A DNA stretch of 64,000 nucleotides, taken from positions 1 to 64,000 of the forward strand of contig NZ_JAEMUH010000018.1 in NCBI RefSeq assembly GCF_016461785.1. The letters run 5' to 3'. The translations under genes and the position numbers were made by a program. Of this stretch, positions 56,365 to 64,000 are shown piece by piece. Each line of letters opens with the position of its first letter. Position 1 is the first letter of the stretch. A model generated the notes under the pieces. It had not been told where the DNA came from. It did not search any database and worked only from the letters and a program-made list of their open reading frames with translations. Source of the DNA: Marinomonas ostreistagni (lineage in GTDB: Bacteria; Pseudomonadota; Gammaproteobacteria; Pseudomonadales; Marinomonadaceae).

Positions 56365-59022
56365 CTACAGACCACTTTTCAATTTGTGCAATAGATTAAG
56401 TGCTTCAAGCGGTGTTGTATTGTCTATATCAACTGCGGCGATGGCCTCTTTTAGTTGGCTGGCTTCGTCGACTGCAAACATATCTGCTTGCATCGGTGAA
56501 GAGCTCATCGGAGCAATCGCTTTTGGTGCTGACTCTTTAACCTGCGGCGCAGTGAATTCCTGTGGAACGGCTTCGGGTGGAACTGCATTTACTGGCTTTT
56601 CAGTACGTTCGCCTTCCAATTCTCCAAGTTTTTGCCGAGCCTCTAAGATAACACTTTTAGGCACCCCTGCTAGTTGAGCCACCTGTAAGCCATAAGACTG
56701 ACTAGCAGGACCGTCATGTACTTGGTGCATAAAGACGATATCGTCTTCGTATTCCGTCGCAGTTAAATGAACATTGGCGGCACTAGGAAGACGCTCGGCT
56801 AGGGTGGTCAGTTCAAAGTAGTGGGTGGCAAACAATACATAGCTGCCTAGCTCGTTAGCAAGGTACTCAACCGCCGACCAAGCGAGTGATAAACCATCAA
56901 AGGTGCTGGTACCTCGTCCCACCTCGTCCATTAGCACCAAGCTGTCTTTAGTTGCGTTATTTAGAATGTTAGCAGTTTCTGTCATCTCCACCATAAAGGT
57001 CGAACGTCCACCTGCTAGGTCATCCGATGATCCCATACGGGTAAAGATACGATCGACCACTGAAAGAGAAGCGGCTTCTGCGGGCACAAAGCTACCAGTG
57101 TGAGCCAATAGGGCAATGATCGCAATTTGGCGCATGTATGTGGATTTACCGCCCATGTTTGGACCTGTGATCATCAGCAAACTACGACCTTCATGAAGAT
57201 CTAGGTCATTGGGGATGAACGGATCTGAAATAACGGATTCAACGACTGGGTGACGACCTGCTTGGATCGACATACCGCCACGATTGTGTACTTCTGGGCA
57301 GCAAAAGCTTAAACGATTAGCACGCTCGGCAAAACAGCCTAAAACGTCTAGTTGCGCGACTGCTTGGCTAGCGGTTTGTAGTGGGCCGAGCACATCGTTT
57401 AATTTATCTAATAGTCGTTCATACAATTGTTTTTCACGTGCTAGCGCTTTGGACTTGGCGCTTAGGGCTTTATCTTCAAACTCTTTCAGTTCTGGTGTAA
57501 TAAAGCGTTCTGCATTTTTCAGGGTTTGGCGGCGAACGTATTCTGTTGGCGCCATGTCCGAATGCAAGCGACTGATTTCAATGTAGTAGCCGTGAACTCG
57601 GTTGTAACCCACTTTTAAAGAGGCGATGCCAGTGCGCTCTTTTTCGCGTCGCTCCACTTCTGCCAAATAATCTGTAGCGTTGGTGGAAAGAGAAATCAAC
57701 TCATCTAACTCTTCATCGTATCCTTGCGCCATCATGCCACCATCACGAATCACGGCAGGTGGGTTTTCGACTAAAGCGCGCGCTAGTTCGTCTGTCAGCA
57801 CTGGTTGTTCAACCAGACGATCATGTAAATGTGCTAAACGGCTGTTATCAGGAATTTTGCTTAAAATACGGCGTAGCTCAGGCATGGTTTCTAGTGCCAT
57901 GCGCAGACGCACTAAGTCTCTTGGGCGTGCTGAGCGCAGTGCCACACGAGACAGGATACGCTCCATATCACCCACGGCTTTGATGGTGCTTTGCAGCGTT
58001 TCAAAGGTGAAATTATTTAAAAGAGCGTGTACAGCTTGTTGGCGTCCCTGAATTTCTTCTAGGTTGCGGATCGGCGTGTGTAACCAGCGTTTTAAAAGGC
58101 GTGATCCCATTGGTGTGGCGCAGCTGTCAATCACACTCATTAATGTATTGCTGGTACTGCCGTTGAGGTTTTGGTCAATCTCTAGATTGCGACGAGTGGC
58201 ACCATCAATCAATACGGAATCATCGCGTTGCTCAACGCTAATTGCCTGGATATGAGGCAGCGATGAGCGTTGGGTATCTTTAGCGTATTGTAGTAGTGCA
58301 CCTGCCGAGGCGATAGCCGCTGTTAAGGCTTCACAACCAAAACCAGATAAATCTTTGGTATTAAACTGTTGAATTAGCTGGCGGTAACTGGATTCAAAAT
58401 CAAAGTGCCAAGGGCCTAATTCGCTAACGCCGCGCTCAAGTGTAATCAGATCGCGTGCTGGGAAGTCTTCCGAAAGCAGAATTTCTTTGGGTGATAGACG
58501 TTGTAACTCGCTGGCTAGTGCTTCATGACCATCAACTTCAAAGACACAGAAGCGGCCGCTGGCCATATCTAGGTAAGAGAAGCCAAAAACATCTAAACCT
58601 TTGCGTTGAACGTGAGCAACGGATAACAATAAGTTTTCCCGCTTTTCTTCAAGGAATGCTTCATCACTGATGGTGCCAGGGGTCACGATGCGTGCTACTT
58701 GGCGTTCTACTGGCCCCTTACTAGTCGCTGGATCGCCAACTTGCTCTGCGATAACTACTGATTCTCCCATTCGCACTAAGCGGGCGATGTAGTTTTCAGC
58801 CGCATGGAATGGGATACCTGCCATTGGGATCGGTTTGCCGCCGGAGTGACCACGGGCCGTCAAGGTAATATCTAGCAGCTCAGAGGCGCGTTTAGCGTCG
58901 TCATAGAACAACTCGTAGAAGTCTCCCATACGGTAAAACAGCATTTGATTAGGGTGCTGTGATTTTAGGCCAAAGTATTGGCGCATCATTGGCGTATGAT
59001 TGTCTTTATCGGATTGGCTCAT
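56365..59022 (-). CDS. mutS: DNA mismatch repair protein MutS
   Basis: The 885-residue ATPase has the N-terminal mismatch-binding domain with [20 protein letters not shown] (the Phe-x-Glu wedge lies in this region), then connector, lever and clamp domains. The ATPase domain has [31 protein letters not shown] and the THYFELT switch. A C-terminal helical tail carries the tetramer region. It detects mismatches and recruits MutL. It is divergent from pncC. Confidence 0.97.
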   Translation of the reverse strand: MSQSDKDNHTPMMRQYFGLKSQHPNQMLFYRMGDFYELFYDDAKRASELLDITLTARGHSGGKPIPMAGIPFHAAENYIARLVRMGESVVIAEQVGDPATSKGPVERQVARIVTPGTISDEAFLEEKRENLLLSVAHVQRKGLDVFGFSYLDMASGRFCVFEVDGHEALASELQRLSPKEILLSEDFPARDLITLERGVSELGPWHFDFESSYRQLIQQFNTKDLSGFGCEALTAAIASAGALLQYAKDTQRSSLPHIQAISVEQRDDSVLIDGATRRNLEIDQNLNGSTSNTLMSVIDSCATPMGSRLLKRWLHTPIRNLEEIQGRQQAVHALLNNFTFETLQSTIKAVGDMERILSRVALRSARPRDLVRLRMALETMPELRRILSKIPDNSRLAHLHDRLVEQPVLTDELARALVENPPAVIRDGGMMAQGYDEELDELISLSTNATDYLAEVERREKERTGIASLKVGYNRVHGYYIEISRLHSDMAPTEYVRRQTLKNAERFITPELKEFEDKALSAKSKALAREKQLYERLLDKLNDVLGPLQTASQAVAQLDVLGCFAERANRLSFCCPEVHNRGGMSIQAGRHPVVESVISDPFIPNDLDLHEGRSLLMITGPNMGGKSTYMRQIAIIALLAHTGSFVPAEAASLSVVDRIFTRMGSSDDLAGGRSTFMVEMTETANILNNATKDSLVLMDEVGRGTSTFDGLSLAWSAVEYLANELGSYVLFATHYFELTTLAERLPSAANVHLTATEYEDDIVFMHQVHDGPASQSYGLQVAQLAGVPKSVILEARQKLGELEGERTEKPVNAVPPEAVPQEFTAPQVKESAPKAIAPMSSSPMQADMFAVDEASQLKEAIAAVDIDNTTPLEALNLLHKLKSGL

Positions 59023-59099
59023 GTGTGACGACTCACGTTGTATGGATGAAACAGGGCCGATATTCTAAGGCATAATCTATTGATATTTAAGGGAACGAC

Positions 59100-59588
59100 A
59101 TGGTTGATGACAAAATCCTTAATGACTTAGTGGCTGACGTCGCCGAGTGCTTAATGGAAAAGGGGAAAATGCTAGTAACAGCGGAGTCTTGTACAGGCGG
59201 CTTAATCGGTGCTTATTGCACGGAAATAGCGGGAAGCTCCGCTTGGTTTTATGGCGGAATCATCAGTTATGCCAATGCAGCCAAAATGGCTGGTTTGGGC
59301 GTAACGGCGACTACCTTAGAGCAAGAAGGTGCAGTGAGTGAAGCGACGATTCGAGAAATGTGTGCAGGTGCATTGAAATTTGGCGGTGATGTCGCGATTG
59401 CGGTCAGTGGTGTTGCTGGGCCGAGTGGAGGCACAGCCGAAAAGCCGGTTGGGTGTGTTTGGATTGGTTGGCAGCTGACAGGACAGGATGCCAAGGTAGA
59501 GCGTTGTCAGTTCTCGGGGACGCGTCATGAGATTCGTCAGGCAACCGTAGCTCATGCTCTAACGCAATTGTTAGTGCTGATGAAATAA
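59100..59588 (+). CDS. pncC: Nicotinamide-nucleotide amidase PncC
   Basis: The 162-residue protein is the stand-alone CinA C-terminal domain: MLVTAESCTGGLIGAYCTEIAGSS (catalytic serine in ESCTGG), GGIISYANAAK, and VSGVAGPSGGTAEKPVG. It deamidates NMN to NaMN and salvages a by-product of DNA ligase. It lies upstream of recA, as in Pseudomonas and E. coli. Confidence 0.94.
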   Translation: MVDDKILNDLVADVAECLMEKGKMLVTAESCTGGLIGAYCTEIAGSSAWFYGGIISYANAAKMAGLGVTATTLEQEGAVSEATIREMCAGALKFGGDVAIAVSGVAGPSGGTAEKPVGCVWIGWQLTGQDAKVERCQFSGTRHEIRQATVAHALTQLLVLMK

Positions 59589-59593
59589 AAAAT

Positions 59594-59609
59594 CTGTGTT
59601 TTTATACAG
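59594..59609 (+). promoter_or_regulatory. LexA (SOS) box upstream of recA
   Basis: CTGTGTTTTTATACAG has the CTG-N10-CAG form of the LexA operator and is flanked by AT-rich sequence. It lies 80 bp before the recA start and just upstream of the predicted promoter, so LexA repression of recA is expected. Confidence 0.85.
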
Positions 59610-59617
59610 TATTTTTC

Positions 59618-59646
59618 TTGAGCACAATTTTAAAAAGCGTTACATT
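59618..59646 (+). promoter_or_regulatory. recA promoter
   Basis: TTGAGC, 17-bp spacer, TACATT, 43 bp before the start codon and just downstream of the LexA box. Confidence 0.55.
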
Positions 59647-59689
59647 AGGCGCAGTTTAAATCTACGGATACACCATTTAGGATTGAAAT

Positions 59690-60751
59690 ATGGCTAGCAC
59701 GGCAGACAACAAGAAAAAAGCGTTAGACGCAGCGCTTTCACAAATCGAGCGTCAATTTGGTAAAGGCGCCATCATGAAAATGGGTGAGGGTGCAAAATTA
59801 GACATTGAAACGGTTTCGACTGGTTCGCTTGGTCTAGATATCGCTTTGGGTGCCGGTGGTCTGCCATACGGTCGTATCTGTGAGATCTATGGTCCAGAAT
59901 CTTCAGGTAAAACGACTCTGACTCTAAGTGTTATCGCGGAAGCGCAGAAGCAAGGTAAAACTTGTGCCTTCATCGATGCTGAGCACGCGTTAGACCCATC
60001 TTATGCAGAAAAACTAGGCGTGAACATCGGTGAGCTACTGGTTTCTCAGCCAGATACCGGTGAACAAGCTTTAGAAATCTGTGACATGCTAGTGCGCTCA
60101 AACAGTGTTGATGTTGTGATCGTTGACTCTGTAGCTGCTCTAGTACCTAAGTCGGAAATCGAAGGCGAAATGGGTGATTCTTCTGTCGGTGTTCAAGCGC
60201 GTTTACTGTCTCAAGCGATGCGTAAACTGACTGGCTCAATTAAGCATGCGAACTGTTTGGTTGTCTTCATTAACCAGATTCGTATGAAGATCGGTGTGAT
60301 GTTCGGTTCACCTGAAACCACAACGGGTGGTAACGCTCTGAAATTCTACAGCTCGGTACGTTTAGATATCCGCCGTATCGGTTCTGTGAAGCAGGGCGAT
60401 GAAGTGATTGGTAACGAAACCCGTGTAAAAGTGGTGAAGAACAAAATTGCGCCGCCATTCAAACAGGCCGAATTCCAAATTATGTACGGTGCGGGTATTT
60501 ACCGCATGGGCGAAATTATCGACTTGGGTGTTAAGCAAGGCTTCATTGATAAGTCCGGCGCTTGGTACGCTTATGGCGGTAACAAGATTGGCCAAGGTAA
60601 AGCCAATGCTGCGCAATACTTAGCAGATAATCCTGCCATTGCTCAGGAGGTCGAAGGCATGATTCGTGACGCACTACTGACTAAGACGAAGAAAGCGGAT
60701 GAAGCAGCTTCCGCAGAAACTGACGATGCGAATGAAGAACTAGACTTCTAA
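59690..60751 (+). CDS. recA: Recombinase RecA
   Basis: The 353-residue protein matches RecA over its length: [23 protein letters not shown], Walker [22 protein letters not shown], loop L1 [22 protein letters not shown], [16 protein letters not shown] and an acidic tail. It drives homologous recombination and the SOS coprotease activity. It has its own SOS box and terminator, so the downstream genes are not read with it by default. Confidence 0.98.
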   Translation: MASTADNKKKALDAALSQIERQFGKGAIMKMGEGAKLDIETVSTGSLGLDIALGAGGLPYGRICEIYGPESSGKTTLTLSVIAEAQKQGKTCAFIDAEHALDPSYAEKLGVNIGELLVSQPDTGEQALEICDMLVRSNSVDVVIVDSVAALVPKSEIEGEMGDSSVGVQARLLSQAMRKLTGSIKHANCLVVFINQIRMKIGVMFGSPETTTGGNALKFYSSVRLDIRRIGSVKQGDEVIGNETRVKVVKNKIAPPFKQAEFQIMYGAGIYRMGEIIDLGVKQGFIDKSGAWYAYGGNKIGQGKANAAQYLADNPAIAQEVEGMIRDALLTKTKKADEAASAETDDANEELDF

Positions 60752-60784
60752 TATCACTAGCTAGTCGGGTTTACGATTTAGATT

Positions 60785-60816
60785 AAAAAAAACAGTCCAA
60801 GAGGGCTGTTTTTTTG
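60785..60816 (+). terminator. Terminator after recA
   Basis: Stem AAAAAACAGTCC with GGGCTGTTTTTT (one G-T), loop AAGA, then TTTGTTT. Confidence 0.88.
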
Positions 60817-60909
60817 TTTGCAGTGTTAAAAAAAGTAAGGCCTATGGAGTCTGTTACGGGAAGGAACTATTCTTACGTAATTCGTATCGTTGATACCTAG
60901 GTGTACAGG

Positions 60910-62457
60910 ATGACAGTTTTTCTAACATTGGTAATAGCAACAGGTGTATCGGCAGTCATGTTACTGGCGAGCATATGGTGGTATTGGAGAACTAAGCGTA
61001 ATTTGTCTTCTGTAGCGGAGGATGAAGAAGATGTTGACGTGCCTGACTCGGACAAAGAAAGTCTTGTGGAAGCGGTTGCTTCGGAAACTGTGAAGGGGCC
61101 ATCGCAAAAAGAAAAATGGCTAGAATTACTCTCCCAACAAAGTGCTTTATGCCAAGAGTTGATTGAAGGGCAAAAAGGTAGTGGTGGCGATGTTCTCACG
61201 TTGCAGTGCTGGCAAACCTTTCTAGAGATTGAGCGGGGCTTGGTTGAACAAGACAGTGCGAACGTTGCGGATTACCTCAATCAGTTTGAGTTTGTTTTAG
61301 AGCGCTTAAAACAAGCTCAGGAAATTGATGCCTTATTAAAACGCTTGTCTGTCAGTAACCAAATGCTTAAGCAGCTCAATAAAATTGTCCAGAAGACTGG
61401 TGACGCTGCATTTGAGCAAATGAATAAAACTGCTCAGCTAAACTTGCAGCTTGATCAGTTACAGGACTCATTGCAGCGAGAAGTTGCACTGGACCAGGAA
61501 CTAGCAGAAATACGTGCTGAATTAGCGAGCCTTTATGAATTGGGTGAGCAGTTAAAGCTATCTTCTAACAGCTCCGCTAAGTCTGATGAAGAGTACATGG
61601 GGATGTTATCTGAGTTTTTGGGTAGTGCGTCCTCAGATAGTTTTCTGAAGCCCATAAAATCGGAGTTGGATGAGAAGGTTGATGAGTTGCAGCATTTATC
61701 GGACTACCGTAGTCAAGTAATAGAAGAGCTAAAAGGGCAGCTTAAATCTTTACGTGATACCTCTGATGGTCAGCACGACCACCTAGCTTTTTACGATATT
61801 GCATTTGCTCGGCTAGAGAAAAGCTTATTAGAAAGTAACAAAGTCATTAAAGCACTTGAGCATAAATTAGAAAGTTTACAGACCATTAAATACAACTTGA
61901 ATGTGGACATGCGCAAGCGTGAGGAAGAGCTGAGGGCGAAAGACGCAAAACTTAAAGCGTCTGGGCAAGAAGCTAAGCTTCGTGCTCAGTCTGCCATAGC
62001 ACGTGAACAAAGCTCAGTTGACGCGATTGCGAACTTTATGGATACAGCCCCCCTGACAGCCGAGTACGCTAATTTTGAGGAAGTGCAAGGTGAGAAATTG
62101 GCGACTCTGCAGCAGCTTGTGAATGAGTCAGAACTTTATGTGAATGTTTTAGAGCGTGATTTAGATAAAGAGCGGCTAGAGCATGAGCAGCTTCTAGCTC
62201 GTCTCGAAAGCGACCATTCTCAATCGCTTACTCTTTCTCCTCATGAAGAAGATGAGTTGAATAATCTTCGAGAGGTGAATTCAGAGTTAGAAAGCGAAAA
62301 GATAAGTTTGTTAGAGCAACTTTCAAACACGACAGAGGATACTGAGGCGGTTGAAGAGTTACAGCGAAAGATTAAAGAGTTGGATATGAAGATCGAAACG
62401 GTTCAGGTGAATTATGTCAATATGGAAGAGCGTTATCTAAATTCGTTAATGTCTTAA
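60910..62457 (+). CDS. Membrane-anchored coiled-coil protein of unknown function
   Basis: The 515-residue protein (ATG 60910 after AGGTG) has one N-terminal membrane helix (about residues 3-25, ending WWYWRTKR) and an acidic linker (EDEEDVDVPDSD). About 450 residues of mostly helical, Leu/Glu/Gln/Lys-rich coiled coil follow. There is no catalytic motif. A structural, envelope or polar-localisation role is possible, but nothing proves it. It sits between recA and an inverted recX, a place normally empty. Confidence 0.7.
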   Translation: MTVFLTLVIATGVSAVMLLASIWWYWRTKRNLSSVAEDEEDVDVPDSDKESLVEAVASETVKGPSQKEKWLELLSQQSALCQELIEGQKGSGGDVLTLQCWQTFLEIERGLVEQDSANVADYLNQFEFVLERLKQAQEIDALLKRLSVSNQMLKQLNKIVQKTGDAAFEQMNKTAQLNLQLDQLQDSLQREVALDQELAEIRAELASLYELGEQLKLSSNSSAKSDEEYMGMLSEFLGSASSDSFLKPIKSELDEKVDELQHLSDYRSQVIEELKGQLKSLRDTSDGQHDHLAFYDIAFARLEKSLLESNKVIKALEHKLESLQTIKYNLNVDMRKREEELRAKDAKLKASGQEAKLRAQSAIAREQSSVDAIANFMDTAPLTAEYANFEEVQGEKLATLQQLVNESELYVNVLERDLDKERLEHEQLLARLESDHSQSLTLSPHEEDELNNLREVNSELESEKISLLEQLSNTTEDTEAVEELQRKIKELDMKIETVQVNYVNMEERYLNSLMS

Positions 62458-62494
62458 TCCTCTTTATAAATATGGTTGTAGGTAGCAGGAGCTA

Positions 62495-62950
62495 TCATTC
62501 CTGTTCGGCGCTATCCTCTTCGATCGCGTAGCGAACTTCATCATAGCCAAAGCCGCGGTAGAGAAGGTAGCGCATTTGCTTTGATTTCTTTTGATAATCT
62601 TGCTCCACAGCATCCCCAAATTTCCTTTGTTTTAGATTTAATGCCAATTCAAACCAGTCCACATCTAGCGAGTTGAGCGCTTGTTTGGTCTGATCATCAC
62701 TGATGCCTTTTCGCCTGAGTTCATTCAGGATGCGTTGCTTTCCTAATGGTTTGGCTGCTTTGCTCCGGCAAAAAGCCTCGGCAAAACGTTGATCGCTTAA
62801 ATAATTGATCGATGTTAAGTCTTCAATAATTAGCGCGATACCTTCTTCTTCAAAGCCTTTGCGTAATAGTTTTTGACGCATTTCATGAGTCGAGTGCTCT
62901 CTGGAGCCTAATAACCATAGAGCGTAATTTCTGATATCGCTATGTGACAT
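62495..62950 (-). CDS. recX: Regulatory protein RecX
   Basis: The 151-residue helical-repeat protein shows the RecX pattern: IRNYALWLLGSREHSTHEMRQKLLRKGF, YLSDQRFAEAFCRSKA, ILNELRRKGISDDQ and the late YRGFGYDEVRYAIE. RecX blocks RecA filament extension. It usually lies directly after recA on the same strand; here it is on the opposite strand behind the coiled-coil gene, so it must have its own promoter. Confidence 0.93.
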   Translation of the reverse strand: MSHSDIRNYALWLLGSREHSTHEMRQKLLRKGFEEEGIALIIEDLTSINYLSDQRFAEAFCRSKAAKPLGKQRILNELRRKGISDDQTKQALNSLDVDWFELALNLKQRKFGDAVEQDYQKKSKQMRYLLYRGFGYDEVRYAIEEDSAEQE

Positions 62951-63130
62951 ATTTTGATCGCTGTAAAAATGAAAATAATTATACCTAAAATGATTGAATC
63001 AAAAAATTATAGATTGTTTTTTAAAAATAATTCTTTGTAGTTTTATATTCTTTGTTTGTATTTAAATATAGTGAGAAATTCTTAAATTCTTCTGTAAGAA
63101 TAGTGGATAGTTCTTTTTGAGAGGTCTGCT

Positions 63131-64000
63131 ATGAAAGTTTGTATACTAGGTGCTGGGGTTGTTGGTTTAACGTCTGCTTACTACTTGGCTAAAAAAGGTG
63201 TTCAGGTCACGGTTTTAGATCGCCAACCTGATGTTGCATTGGAAACCAGTTTTGCGAACGCCGGACAAGTTTCACCTGGTTATTCAGCACCATGGGCCGC
63301 ACCGGGTATCCCTCTAAAAGCGGTGAAGTGGCTCTTTCAAAAGTATGCCCCTCTTAAAATTAGCCCAGAGCTTGAAGCTAAAAAAATGGTGTGGATGTCT
63401 AAGATGTTAGGCAATTGCACAACGTCGGCCTACAACACCAATAAATCTAGAATGATGGCGCTGGCTGAGTACAGTCGTGATTGTTTTATCGATTTACGTA
63501 AAGAGATTGGTGTTTCCTATGATGATGGCCAAGGTGGAACACTTCAGCTGTTTCGCTCGGATGAACAAGTGGAAGGGGCTGAAAAAGATATCAAAGTATT
63601 GAAGTCTCTTGGGGTAGCACACGAAGTGTTAGACCCGAAAGCCATCTTGGCTGTTGAGCCTGGTTTAGCACCCGTTATCCATAAATTTAAAGGTGGTCTG
63701 CGACTTACTGGTGATGAAACGGGCGATTGCTTGATGTTCTGTCAGACGCTTAAGAATGAATGTGAGTCATTAGGGGTTGAATTCAAGTTTAACACTTATA
63801 TTGAGCGTATTCTTGTTGAGCAAGGTCAAGTGCGATCAGTGGTGACGCAAGAAGGCGATGTATCTTGTGAGCAGCTTCTAGTGTGTTTGGGAAGTTATTC
63901 AAAAGAAATGCTTAAAGCAATTGGCTTAGATGTGCCAATCTACCCTGTCAAAGGCTACTCTTTGACTGTACCAATTACTGATAAAGCCTATGCGCCGACC
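63131..64000 (+). CDS. dadA: D-amino acid dehydrogenase DadA (3' end beyond window)
   Basis: An open frame runs from ATG 63131 to the window end without a stop (290 codons). The product begins MKVCILGAGVVGLTSAYYLAKKG with the FAD-binding GxGxxG. It contains ETSFANAGQVSPGYSAPWAAPG, typical of DadA, and continues through LLVCLGSYSKEML. It oxidises D-amino acids such as D-alanine to keto acids, feeding the respiratory chain. The 180 bp upstream is AT-rich; no clear promoter or Lrp site stands out. Confidence 0.93.
   Translation, partial: MKVCILGAGVVGLTSAYYLAKKGVQVTVLDRQPDVALETSFANAGQVSPGYSAPWAAPGIPLKAVKWLFQKYAPLKISPELEAKKMVWMSKMLGNCTTSAYNTNKSRMMALAEYSRDCFIDLRKEIGVSYDDGQGGTLQLFRSDEQVEGAEKDIKVLKSLGVAHEVLDPKAILAVEPGLAPVIHKFKGGLRLTGDETGDCLMFCQTLKNECESLGVEFKFNTYIERILVEQGQVRSVVTQEGDVSCEQLLVCLGSYSKEMLKAIGLDVPIYPVKGYSLTVPITDKAYAPT

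Noticed and set aside
57680..58051. 123-codon plus-strand frame opposite mutS
   Set aside because: Shadow of the MutS lever region; no start signal and Arg/Ser-rich composition.

Overview
This window is chromosomal DNA of a gammaproteobacterium. Gene content and order resemble Pseudomonas and especially the Oceanospirillales. The genus Marinomonas is my best guess, from protein style and the polar-flagellum genes flgP/flgT; it is an inference, not a search result. Almost everything is conserved housekeeping DNA. I see no prophage, insertion sequence, plasmid gene or CRISPR array.

Layout. Positions 1-193 hold two different heptamer tandem arrays, followed by a tRNA-Tyr gene (minus strand) and a minus-strand cluster: flgP, flgT, a ZapB-like coiled coil, a small outer-membrane barrel, a 57-residue membrane peptide and a ProQ-family RNA chaperone. 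Positions 4.3-12.5 kb carry a P-loop glycerate kinase-like protein, a carboxylesterase, an inositol-phosphatase family protein, DUF2489, MscS, GreB, DUF72, a Nif3-C-like protein, a Nudix hydrolase and a CorB/YfjD protein. Next come ypjD, ffh, rpsP-rimM-trmD-rplS, dsbC, hom-thrC and rsmE (12.6-21.5 kb). Then follow a diguanylate cyclase, a FucP-type sugar transporter, a chemoreceptor, recJ, folD, ygfB-pepP-ubiH, an HDOD gene, the ferric-iron ABC transporter fbpABC, a second HDOD gene and rlmI. At 39.8-42.8 kb lies a compact minus-strand operon: nitroreductase, arylamine N-acetyltransferase, EamA exporter and Crp/Fnr regulator. It is followed by a HAD hydrolase, rppH-ptsP-lgt, thyA, folA-yjbQ, a PAS/degenerate-GGDEF protein, rlmJ, ilvD and an EAL-HDOD protein. 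The right end holds fdxA, mutS, pncC, recA with an SOS box, a long coiled-coil protein, an inverted recX, and dadA cut by the window edge.

The most interesting part is the 1.1 kb gap at 54816-55924. It holds two tandem, diverged copies of a roughly 250-nt RNA gene. Each copy has a sigma70-like promoter, a GacA-type upstream palindrome about 150 bp further upstream, 12 GGA motifs (many in predicted hairpin loops) and a Rho-independent terminator. This is the architecture of CsrB/RsmZ-type sponges that titrate CsrA/RsmA. The location beside fdxA-mutS-pncC-recA matches that of rsmZ in Pseudomonas. Several signalling genes in the window (two GGDEF, one EAL-HDOD, two HDOD, one MCP, flgP/flgT) belong to the motility and biofilm functions that such RNAs usually control, though no link is shown here.
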